Source: Syntrophaceae bacterium (lineage in GTDB: Bacteria > Desulfobacterota > Syntrophia > Syntrophales > UBA2192). From it: DNA of 64,000 bases. The stretch is taken from assembly GCA_013177795.1 (NCBI GenBank), contig JABLXY010000002.1, positions 310,001 through 374,000 of the forward strand, read 5' to 3'. The first letter of the stretch is position 1. The number at the start of each line of letters is the position of its first letter. Shown in pieces: positions 7,783 to 17,116 of this stretch. The position numbers were made by a program, and so were the translations under genes. The notes beneath the pieces are model-generated. The model was not told where the DNA came from and made no database searches. It saw only the letters and a program-made list of their open reading frames with translations.

Positions 7783-8982
7783 ATGCCAATCCGCAAGCAA
7801 AACGGGGTGATTCTTGCCGCCGCGGTTTTCGCCGCGGTGAGCCTGCTGGCCGGCTGCCAGAACACCGCGGGCAAGGGGCCGGGGCAGGCCGGCCCGCCGG
7901 AGGTGGCCGTGGTCGAAGTCAAGCCAGAGCGTATCGCCGTCACGACGGAGCTGCCGGGCAGGACATCGGCCTACCTGATCGCCGAGGTGCGGCCCCAGGT
8001 GAGCGGCATCATCCAGCAGAGGCTCTTCAGGGAGGGCACCGACGTGAAGGCGGGCGACGTCCTCTACCAGATCGACCCGGCGACGTACCAGGCCGCCTAT
8101 GACAGCGCCAAGGCATCGCTTGCCCGGGCGGAGGCCAACATCACCGCCATCCGCTTCCGGGCGGAGCGCTACAAGGAGCTCGTGGAGATCAAGGCGGTGA
8201 GCCGCCAGGAACACGACGACGCCATGGCCGCCCTCAAGCAGGCCGAGGCGGAGATCGCAGCCGGCAAGGCGGCCGTGGAGGCCGCGCGGATCAATCTGGG
8301 CTACACCCGGGTGACGGCGCCCATCGGCGGGCGGATCGGCAAGTCGTCGGTCACGGTGGGCGCGCTGGTCACGGCGAACCAGCCGGCGTCCCTGGCGACC
8401 ATCCAGCAGATCGACCCGGTCTACGTCGACGTCACCCAGTCGAGCGCCGTGCTCCTGCAGCTGCAGAAGGCCATGGCGAGCGGCGCCCTGAGGCGCGACA
8501 GCGCCAACCGGGCCCGGGTCAGGCTGATCCTGGAGGACGGGACCGCCTACCCGATGGAAGGGACCCTGCAGTTCCAGGACGTCACGGTGGACCCGACGAC
8601 GGGGTCGTTCATCGTGCGGGCGATCTTCCCCAACCCGAAGCGGATTCTGCTGCCCGGCATGTTCGTCCGCGCCGTGCTGGAGGAGGGTGTCAACGAGCAG
8701 GCGATCCTCGTCCCGCAGCAGGGCGTCTCCCGCGACCCGAAGGGCAACCCCCTGGCCCTGGTCGTGGATGCCGAGGGCAAGGTCCAGCAGCGCGTGCTCA
8801 CCGTCGTCCGCACGATCAAGGACAAGTGGCTCGTCTCGGACGGTCTTGCGCCGGGCGACCGCGTCATCGTCGAGGGCGTGCAGAAGGTCAGGCCCGGCAT
8901 GACCGTCAGGGCCGTCCCCTACGGCGAGGCCAAGGTCCCCGACGGCAAGGCCGCAGAGCCGGCCGCCGCGAAGCCGAGGTGA
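7783..8982 (+). CDS. RND efflux periplasmic adaptor lipoprotein (AcrA/MexA family)
   Basis: A 399-residue membrane-fusion protein joining the inner-membrane RND pump to the outer-membrane channel. A lipoprotein signal ends at LLAGC (Cys25). Then come a barrel-sandwich/lipoyl half (VRPQVSGIIQQRLFREGTDVK), an alpha-helical hairpin rich in Ala/Glu (residues about 95-165) and beta-barrel and membrane-proximal domains. GAGGTG precedes the chosen ATG; a longer frame upstream overlaps the TetR gene and lacks a signal peptide at its start. Confidence 0.9.
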   Translation: MPIRKQNGVILAAAVFAAVSLLAGCQNTAGKGPGQAGPPEVAVVEVKPERIAVTTELPGRTSAYLIAEVRPQVSGIIQQRLFREGTDVKAGDVLYQIDPATYQAAYDSAKASLARAEANITAIRFRAERYKELVEIKAVSRQEHDDAMAALKQAEAEIAAGKAAVEAARINLGYTRVTAPIGGRIGKSSVTVGALVTANQPASLATIQQIDPVYVDVTQSSAVLLQLQKAMASGALRRDSANRARVRLILEDGTAYPMEGTLQFQDVTVDPTTGSFIVRAIFPNPKRILLPGMFVRAVLEEGVNEQAILVPQQGVSRDPKGNPLALVVDAEGKVQQRVLTVVRTIKDKWLVSDGLAPGDRVIVEGVQKVRPGMTVRAVPYGEAKVPDGKAAEPAAAKPR

Positions 8983-8995
8983 GGGGAGGCGCGCG

Positions 8996-11900
8996 ATGCT
9001 GTCGAGATTCTTTCTGGACCGTCCCGTCTTCGCGTGGGTCATCGCCATCATCATGATGGCGGGGGGCGCTCTGGCCATCTACAACCTGCCCATCGCCCAG
9101 TACCCGCCGATCGCCCCGCCGTCCATCGCGGTGACGGCATACTACCCGGGGGCCTCGGCCGAAACCGTCGAGAACAGCGTCACCCAGATCATCGAGCAGA
9201 AGATGACCGGCTTCGAGCGGATGCTCTACCTCACCGCGACGAGCGACTCGTCCGGGTCGAGCCGCATCGAGCTGGTCTTCGCGCCGGGCACCGACCCCGA
9301 TCTGGCCTGGGCGCAGGTGCAGAACAAGCTGCAGCTCGCCATGGCGAACCTGCCGGAGGTCGTCAGCAACCAGGGCGTGCGGGTCAGCAAGTCCACCCGC
9401 AACTACCTGATGTTCGTGGGCCTGATCTCGGAAGACGGCAGCATGGACGGAAACGACCTGCGCGACTACGCTCAGTCCAACCTGGAAAAAGTGCTCTCCC
9501 GGGTCCCCGGCGTGGGCGAGGTGGAGATCTTCGGCAGCCAGTACGCCATGCGGATCTGGCTCAACCCCGACAAGCTCACCAACTACGGGATGACGATCCA
9601 GGACGTCATCACCTCCCTCCGGGCCTACAACGTCGAGGTCTCCGCGGGGCAGTTCGGCGGCGCGCCCGCCGTCGAGGGGCAGCGGCTCAACGCCAGCATC
9701 ATCGTCCAGAGCCTGCTCAAGACGCCCGAGGAGTTCGCCTCCATTCCCCTGCGCACCAACCCCGACGGCTCCGTCGTGCGCGTCCGGGACGTGGGCCGGA
9801 CGGAATTGGGCACCGAGACCTACGACGTCCAGGCCCGGTTCAACGGCATGCCTGCCGCCGGGATGGCCATCCGCCAGGCCGCCGGGGCCAACGCCCTGCA
9901 GACGGCCGACAACGTCAAGGCCAAGATGGAGGAACTGGGCCACTTCTTCCCCAAGGGCATGAAGGTCGTCTACCCCTACGACACGACCCCCTTCGTCCGG
10001 GTGGCCATCAAGGAGGTGTTCAAGACGCTCTTCGAGGCGATCGTGCTCGTGTTCCTGGTCATGTACCTGTTCATGGGCAACATGCGGGCCACCCTCATCC
10101 CCACGATCGCCGTGCCCGTGGTCATCCTGGGGACCTTTGCGTCCCTGGGGATCTTCGGGTTCTCCATCAACATGCTGACCATGTTCGCCATGGTGCTGGC
10201 CATCGGCCTGCTCGTCGACGACGCCATCGTCGTCGTGGAAAACGTGGAGCGGATCATGAGCGAGGAGGGTCTTTCGCCCCGGGAGGCCACGGCGAAGTCC
10301 ATGGACCAGATCACGAGCGCCCTGATCGGCATCGGTCTCGTGCTCTCGGCGGTGTTCGGCCCCATGGCCTTCTTCCCGGGCTCCACGGGCGTCATCTACC
10401 GCCAGTTCTCGGTGACGGTCATCACCGCCATGCTCCTCTCCGTGCTGGTGGCCCTGATCCTCACGCCGGTGCTCTGCGCGACGCTTCTCAAGCCGGTCCC
10501 GAAGGGGCACGAGCCGGCGGAGAACGCCGTCTGGTTCCTGCGCCCGTTTTTCCTGCGGTTCGATCGCGCGTTTTTTCAAACCCGGGACCTCTACATGCGC
10601 ATGGTCCGCCGGTCCATCACGAACAAGCTCCGGTACCTGGCCGTCTTCGTCCTGATCGTCGGCGCCATGGGCATCCTGTTCATGCGGATGCCCACGGCCT
10701 ACCTGCCCGACGAGGACCAGGGCATTCTCACGGTGCAGGCGCTGCTGCCGGCCAACTCGACCCTGGAGCAGACCGACGCGGTCCTGCGGCGGGTCCGGGA
10801 CTATTTCCTCGAGAACGAAAAGGACGCGGTCGAGGCCGTGTTCACCGTTTCCGGCATCAGCTTTTCGGGCCGGGGGCAGAACGCGGGGTTCTCCTTCGTC
10901 AAGCTCAAGGACTGGGATCTGCGCAGAGGCGCGGAGCTGAAAGTCGGGGCCGTCGCCGGGCGCGCCATGGCGGAATTCTCGAAGATCCGCAACGCCATGG
11001 TGTTCGCCTTCGCGCCGCCGGCGGTCGTGGAGCTGGGGCAGGCCAAGGGGTTCGATTTCCAGCTGCTGGACCGCGGCGGCCTGGGACACGCCAGGCTCAT
11101 GGAGATCCGCAACCAGCTCCTCGGCATGGCGGCCAGGAGCCCCGCGATGACCAAGGTCCGGCCCAACGGCCTGGAGGACGTGCCCGAGTACCGGGTCGAC
11201 GTGGACTGGCAGAGGGCCGGCGCCCAGGGCGTCCCCATCACCTCGATCCACCACACGATCGCGGCGGCCTTCGGGAGCGCCTACGTCAACGATTTCATCC
11301 ACGCCGGTCGGGTCAAGCGGGTCTACGTCCAGGCCGACGCCCCCTACCGCATGCTGCCCACGGACCTGGAACGGCTCCACGTGCGCAACAGCGCGGGCCG
11401 GATGGTGCCCTTCTCGTCCTTCGCCTCGGGCTACTGGACGACCGGGTCCCCGAAGCTGGAGCGCTTCAACGGCTTCCCGTCGATCAACATCGTGGGCGAG
11501 GCGGCGCCGGGCCGGAGTTCCGGCGAGGCGATGCAGGCGATGGAGGGGTTCGTCCGCGAACTGCCCCAGGGCGTCGGGTATGACTGGCAGGGGCTGTCCT
11601 ACCAGGAGCGGATGTCCAGAGCCCAGGCGCCGCTGCTGTACGCCTTCTCCATCTTCGTGATCTTCCTGTGCCTGGCGGCGCTCTACGAGAGTTGGCCCAT
11701 CCCGATTGCCGTCCTGCTGGTCCTGCCCCTCGGGGTCATCGGCGGCGTCATCGCATCGAGCCTGCGGGGTCTGCCCAACGACGTCTATTTCCAGATCGGC
11801 GTGCTGACCACGCTCGGCCTGACCACCAAGAACGCGATCCTGATCGTCCAGTTCGCCAAGGCGGGCGTCGAGCAGGGGATGGGGCTGGTGGAGGCCACCC

Positions 11901-12259
11901 TCGAGGGGGCGAGGCTGCGCTTCCGCCCGATCGTCATGACGTCGCTGGCCTTCGGGTTCGGCGTCCTGCCCCTGGCCGTGGCGACCGGCGCCGGGGCGGG
12001 CGCCATGAATGCCATCGGCACGGGCGTGCTGGGCGGCATGGTGACGGCCACCGTCCTGGTGATCATTTTCACCCCCCTGTTCTTCGTGCTGGTCGAGACG
12101 TTCATCGGGAAAGCCGGGAAGGGTCAGGGGACGCCCGCCGCGGGCGTGTTCGCGGGGATGGGGGGCCTGCTCTCGGGCATCCGGGAACGGTTCATGGCCA
12201 AACGGGCCGGCGGGCGGGTCACCGGAGCAGAAGAAACACATCCATCGGGGGATCGATGA
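8996..12259 (+). CDS. RND multidrug efflux transporter (AcrB/HAE1 family)
   Basis: A 1087-residue proton-driven inner-membrane pump. The N-terminus (FFLDRPVFAWVIAIIMMAGG) is the classic first transmembrane segment, two large periplasmic loops follow TM1 and TM7, and TM4 carries the Asp408-Asp409 proton-relay pair in LLVDDAIVVVEN. The C-terminal repeat has LTTKNAILIVQFAK. GGGGAGG precedes the ATG. Adaptor, pump and channel are consecutive, so a full tripartite exporter is encoded. Substrates are unknown; the divergent lipid operon makes lipids or solvents reasonable guesses. Confidence 0.95.
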   Translation: MLSRFFLDRPVFAWVIAIIMMAGGALAIYNLPIAQYPPIAPPSIAVTAYYPGASAETVENSVTQIIEQKMTGFERMLYLTATSDSSGSSRIELVFAPGTDPDLAWAQVQNKLQLAMANLPEVVSNQGVRVSKSTRNYLMFVGLISEDGSMDGNDLRDYAQSNLEKVLSRVPGVGEVEIFGSQYAMRIWLNPDKLTNYGMTIQDVITSLRAYNVEVSAGQFGGAPAVEGQRLNASIIVQSLLKTPEEFASIPLRTNPDGSVVRVRDVGRTELGTETYDVQARFNGMPAAGMAIRQAAGANALQTADNVKAKMEELGHFFPKGMKVVYPYDTTPFVRVAIKEVFKTLFEAIVLVFLVMYLFMGNMRATLIPTIAVPVVILGTFASLGIFGFSINMLTMFAMVLAIGLLVDDAIVVVENVERIMSEEGLSPREATAKSMDQITSALIGIGLVLSAVFGPMAFFPGSTGVIYRQFSVTVITAMLLSVLVALILTPVLCATLLKPVPKGHEPAENAVWFLRPFFLRFDRAFFQTRDLYMRMVRRSITNKLRYLAVFVLIVGAMGILFMRMPTAYLPDEDQGILTVQALLPANSTLEQTDAVLRRVRDYFLENEKDAVEAVFTVSGISFSGRGQNAGFSFVKLKDWDLRRGAELKVGAVAGRAMAEFSKIRNAMVFAFAPPAVVELGQAKGFDFQLLDRGGLGHARLMEIRNQLLGMAARSPAMTKVRPNGLEDVPEYRVDVDWQRAGAQGVPITSIHHTIAAAFGSAYVNDFIHAGRVKRVYVQADAPYRMLPTDLERLHVRNSAGRMVPFSSFASGYWTTGSPKLERFNGFPSINIVGEAAPGRSSGEAMQAMEGFVRELPQGVGYDWQGLSYQERMSRAQAPLLYAFSIFVIFLCLAALYESWPIPIAVLLVLPLGVIGGVIASSLRGLPNDVYFQIGVLTTLGLTTKNAILIVQFAKAGVEQGMGLVEATLEGARLRFRPIVMTSLAFGFGVLPLAVATGAGAGAMNAIGTGVLGGMVTATVLVIIFTPLFFVLVETFIGKAGKGQGTPAAGVFAGMGGLLSGIRERFMAKRAGGRVTGAEETHPSGDR

Positions 12260-12260
12260 C

Positions 12261-13658
12261 ATGAACAGACGGCTGATCGTCTTGCTGGGCCTGACCGTCC
12301 TGTGCGCGGCGGGGTGTTCCCTGGCGCCGACCTACTCCCGGCCCGAGGCGCCCGTTCCCGCCGCCTGGCCGGGCGCCGCGCAGCAGGCGGGCAAGCCGGG
12401 GGAGGCCGCCGCCGACGTGCCGTGGAAGGATTTCTTCGTCGACGAAAAACTGCGGCAGGTCATCGGCATGGCGCTTGCCAACAACCGCGACCTGCGCGTG
12501 GCCGCCCTGCAGGTCGAGCGGACGCAGGCCCTGTACCGCGTCCAGCGCGTCGAGCTGCTGCCGACCGTGAACGCCGGCGCGGCCTTCAGCAAGGAACGGG
12601 TCCCCGGCATCCTGTCGGGCAGCGGCCAGCCGAGGACCACGGAGTACTACAGCGTCAGCGCGGGCGTCAGCGCCTGGGAGATCGACCTCTTCGGCCGCAT
12701 CCGGAACCTAAGCGACGCGGCGCTCGAGCAGTACCTCGCCACGGGGCAGGCCCGCGCGGGCGCGCAGATCGCGCTGATCGCCGAGGTGGCCTTTGTGTAC
12801 CTCGCCCTTGCCGCCGACCGCGAGAACCTCGAACTCGCCCGGGCGACCCTCGAGACGCAGCTGCAGACCTACGAGATGATCCGGAAGCGAGCCGAGGTGG
12901 GCGCCTCCTCCGAGCTGGACCTGCGCCAGGCCCAGACCCGGGTGGACGCGGCGCGGGTCGACATCGCCCGCTACGCGGCCCAGGCGGCCCTCGATGAGAA
13001 TGCGCTGAGGCTCCTGGTCGGCTCCCCTGTGCCCCCGGAACTTCTGCCCGGTGCCCTCGACGAGGTGGCGGAGCCAAGGGACTTCACCCCGGGCCTGCCC
13101 TCCGAGGTGCTGCAGCGCCGGCCGGACATCGTCGCGGCCGAGCACCAGCTCAAGGCGGCCCATGCGAACATCGGCGCGGCCCGGGCGGCCTTCTTTCCCC
13201 GCATCACGCTCACCACGAGCATCGGCACGGCGAGCGATCAGCTCTCCGGGCTCTTCGCGTCGGGCTCCGAGACCTGGTCCTTCGTGCCGCGGATCGTCGT
13301 GCCGATTTTCGACGCCCGCACGTGGGCGGCCTACGACGTGACGAAGGTGGACCGGGAGATCGCCCTGGCCCGGTACGAACGGGCGATCCAGGCGGGGTTC
13401 CGGGAAGTGGCCGACGCCCTGGCCCAGCGTGCAACCCTGGGGGAGCAGCTCGAGGCCCAGCGGTCGCTCGTGGAGGCCTCCGAAGTGAGCTACCGCCTCT
13501 CCGATGCGCGCTACAAGCGCGGGATCGACAGTTATCTGCGCGTCCTGGACGCGCAGCGCTCGCTCTACGGCGCCAGGCAGGGGCTCATCGCCGTCCGCCT
13601 GGCCCGCCTTGCCAACCTGGTGACGCTCTACAAGGTGCTGGGCGGAGGGGCATTCTAA
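12261..13658 (+). CDS. Outer-membrane efflux lipoprotein (NodT/OprM family)
   Basis: A 465-residue TolC-like outer-membrane factor. The signal ends in a lipobox at LCAAGC (Cys19), as in OprM/NodT channels. Two similar halves are visible, each with long Ala/Leu/Glu-rich helices and the family phrase SEVLQRRPDIVAAEHQLKAA. The ATG is one base after the pump stop codon, so it is the third gene of the efflux operon. It would form the exit duct through the outer membrane. Confidence 0.92.
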   Translation: MNRRLIVLLGLTVLCAAGCSLAPTYSRPEAPVPAAWPGAAQQAGKPGEAAADVPWKDFFVDEKLRQVIGMALANNRDLRVAALQVERTQALYRVQRVELLPTVNAGAAFSKERVPGILSGSGQPRTTEYYSVSAGVSAWEIDLFGRIRNLSDAALEQYLATGQARAGAQIALIAEVAFVYLALAADRENLELARATLETQLQTYEMIRKRAEVGASSELDLRQAQTRVDAARVDIARYAAQAALDENALRLLVGSPVPPELLPGALDEVAEPRDFTPGLPSEVLQRRPDIVAAEHQLKAAHANIGAARAAFFPRITLTTSIGTASDQLSGLFASGSETWSFVPRIVVPIFDARTWAAYDVTKVDREIALARYERAIQAGFREVADALAQRATLGEQLEAQRSLVEASEVSYRLSDARYKRGIDSYLRVLDAQRSLYGARQGLIAVRLARLANLVTLYKVLGGGAF

Positions 13659-13752
13659 AGGCCGGGGCCGCCGTCATCCCGCCGGCGGACCCGCCCGGCT
13701 CCCGTCCGGCCTCTCCGCTCTGCGGCGTTTCGGCGCTGCAACGTCCCGGGTG

Positions 13753-13781
13753 TTGACTTGCCGTGCCGTTCCCGGTATGAT
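13753..13781 (+). promoter_or_regulatory. Sigma-70-type promoter of the two-component genes
   Basis: TTGACT (13753-13758) and TATGAT (13776-13781) are exactly 17 nt apart, each with five of six consensus bases. It points at the histidine kinase gene, about 80-115 nt downstream of the predicted transcription start. Confidence 0.75.
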
Positions 13782-13795
13782 TCCAAACACTTGAG

Positions 13796-13822
13796 CCCCC
13801 GGAACCCCACGCGATCCGGGGG
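13796..13822 (+). other. Stem-loop in the histidine kinase leader
   Basis: Perfect 8-bp arms CCCCCGGA (13796-13803) and TCCGGGGG (13815-13822) enclose an 11-nt loop, starting only about eight bases after the predicted transcription start. It could stabilise the mRNA 5' end or affect elongation. Confidence 0.5.
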
Positions 13823-13867
13823 AGCAGCCAGGGGCCATGCCGCGGCCGGGTCAGAGCGCGCGCGGCG

Positions 13868-15430
13868 ATGGTCTTTTTTCTTTCGCCCGGGACGGGACCG
13901 CCTATGGAACTTTTCATCCTGGCGGCGGTGAGCCTCACCATCGCCGTCTCCCTGCTCCTCAAGAAGGAACGGGACGCCGTCCAGGTCTCCTTCGCGCTCG
14001 TGTGCCTGGCCCTCTTCCTCCACAAGGGGGGGACGTTCTTCAACAGCCTCTTCGAGGACCCCTTCTGGGGGTTTCTGAGCCGGGCGGGGTTTTTGCTCCT
14101 GCCGCCGCTCCTCATCGAGTTTACCCGCAGCATGCTCCGCGGCAAGAGCGTCCTGTCCCGCAAGGGGGTCGCCGCCGCATCGGCCGTGAGTCTGCTCTGG
14201 GCCGCGGCGTTCTTCACGCCGCTTGCACAGGCGCCCTGGTTCGAGCCCGCGCTCCTGGCGTACCTGTGGCTCACGATCCTCACCTGCCTCGGCGCCCTGC
14301 TGCTGTTCATCCGCGGGCGCGCCCCCGGGGTGGAGCGCACCCGGATGGTCTACGTCACGATGGCCTGCGCCATCACGGCGGCCGTGAGCCTTCTGGACGT
14401 CTTCCACTACCTGGGGTTCCGCTTTCCCCCGATCTCCAACCTCGCCCTGGCGGGCCTGCTGTACTTCGTGCTCATCATCATCCTGCATCCCCGTCTCCCC
14501 GAGCTCTACGAGATCATGGTGCGCGGGCTCGTCCTGTCCGTCGTCACGCTCTTCGCAACGGGCACCTTTTTCTTCATCCTGGGGCTCTTCGGCAGCATCG
14601 AGCCCGTGTACTTCACCCACGTGCTGACGGCCTCCTTCATCATCGTCATCTCCTACGACCCCTTCCGGGTCATCATGAAGAAGGTCTTCAACTACTTCTT
14701 CCCCGAGGCGAAGGACATCTTCTCGTCGATCTACGGCTTCGACCAGGAGCTGGAGAGGGAGAAGTCGCAGCTTCTGGAGGAAATGGCCACGGCGCTGGCC
14801 CACGAGATCCGCAACCCCCTGGGCTCCATCAAGGGCGCCGGCCAGGTCCTTCGTTCCGAGGAGGCAAACCCCGAGAACCAGAAGCTCCTCGACGTGATCG
14901 TCGAGGAGGCGGACCGGCTCAACAACGTGGTGACGCAGTTCATGAACTACGCGAAACCCTACGCCGTGAGCCCGAAGCTCCACGACATCAACGGCATCAT
15001 CGAGAAGGCCGTCGAGGTCATCCGGGTGAGCGGCCTGCCCGAGGGGATCTCAATCGAGACGGACCTCCACCCCGGCCTGCCGCAGGTCTGCGTCGACGGC
15101 GAGCAGATGAAGCAGGTGATCCTCAACATCGCATTCAACGGCATCGAGGCCATGCCCGACGGGGGCACCCTCACCATCCGGACAACCCGCATCGAGAGCG
15201 AGGAGGGCGAGGCCGTGGGGATCTCCGTCCGCGACACGGGCAGGGGGATGTCCAAGGAGGATCTCCAGAGCATCTTCAAGCCCTTCTTCACGACGAAGGA
15301 GCGGGGCGTGGGCCTGGGCCTGGCCATCTGCCAGCGGATCGTGAAGAACAACAACGGTTCCATCCGTGCGAAATCGATCCCCGGTCAGGGGTCGGTCTTC
15401 TATATCCGGCTCAACCTGCCCCAGGGGTAA
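13868..15430 (+). CDS. Membrane sensor histidine kinase (NtrB-like)
   Basis: A protein of up to 520 residues. The first 265 form a multi-pass membrane sensor with about seven hydrophobic segments and no recognised ligand domain. Next are a short linker, the dimerisation box ATALAHEIRNPLGSIKG with phospho-accepting His312, an N-box (LNIAFNGIEAMPDGG) and G-boxes (DTGRGMS, GVGLGLAICQRI). The start is uncertain: an in-frame ATG at 13904 lies just before the first membrane segment. Its partner is presumably the sigma-54 regulator downstream. The signal is unknown. Confidence 0.9.
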   Translation: MVFFLSPGTGPPMELFILAAVSLTIAVSLLLKKERDAVQVSFALVCLALFLHKGGTFFNSLFEDPFWGFLSRAGFLLLPPLLIEFTRSMLRGKSVLSRKGVAAASAVSLLWAAAFFTPLAQAPWFEPALLAYLWLTILTCLGALLLFIRGRAPGVERTRMVYVTMACAITAAVSLLDVFHYLGFRFPPISNLALAGLLYFVLIIILHPRLPELYEIMVRGLVLSVVTLFATGTFFFILGLFGSIEPVYFTHVLTASFIIVISYDPFRVIMKKVFNYFFPEAKDIFSSIYGFDQELEREKSQLLEEMATALAHEIRNPLGSIKGAGQVLRSEEANPENQKLLDVIVEEADRLNNVVTQFMNYAKPYAVSPKLHDINGIIEKAVEVIRVSGLPEGISIETDLHPGLPQVCVDGEQMKQVILNIAFNGIEAMPDGGTLTIRTTRIESEEGEAVGISVRDTGRGMSKEDLQSIFKPFFTTKERGVGLGLAICQRIVKNNNGSIRAKSIPGQGSVFYIRLNLPQG

Positions 15431-15466
15431 GGAGGCGGGTGACCGGGGGCGCATCCTGTCACGATG

Positions 15467-15568
15467 CGAAGTTGAGAAGTTGGGAAGTTGAGAAGCTTGG
15501 ACGGGCAGGAGACGATCTCATATCCGCGGATGATCCGAGCTTCACAACTTCTCAGCTTCCCAGCTTCG
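15467..15568. repeat. Family A inverted repeat, best copy (8-nt units)
   Basis: The left arm (15467-15500) is four tandem 8-mers: AAGTTGAG, AAGTTGGG, AAGTTGAG, AAGCTTGG. The right arm (15535-15568), read in reverse complement, gives AAGCTGGG, AAGCTGAG, AAGTTGTG, AAGCTCGG. The 34-nt arms match at 28 positions, and in a plus-strand RNA four of the six mismatches become G-U pairs. The 34-nt loop contains TCCGCGGA. It lies between the kinase and regulator genes. Confidence 0.85.
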
Positions 15569-15654
15569 TTTTGTTCGGGGCAACCCGTGCCGAGACCTCT
15601 CGGACAGCCCTGTGAAGAAACAAAATCGTCACGGGCACACGGTCTCAAAGAGCC

Positions 15655-15683
15655 TTGACGCCCGGCGCAAAGTAAACTAAAGT
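15655..15683 (+). promoter_or_regulatory. Possible sigma-70 promoter of the response regulator
   Basis: TTGACG (15655-15660) and TAAAGT (15678-15683) are 17 nt apart, with the start codon about 20 bp further on. It suggests the regulator can be transcribed separately from the kinase, downstream of the hairpin element. Confidence 0.5.
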
Positions 15684-15704
15684 CGGGCTTTCAATCACCC
15701 GTCC

Positions 15705-17096
<1,392 letters not shown>

Positions 17097-17116
17097 GCGG
17101 GGAAGGAAGAGAGGCC

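Noticed and set aside
8906-12262. Long minus-strand frame opposite the RND pump
   Set aside because: Composition is the His/Asp/Arg/Gly-rich shadow typical of GC-rich DNA, with no motif; the plus strand encodes an unmistakable transporter.
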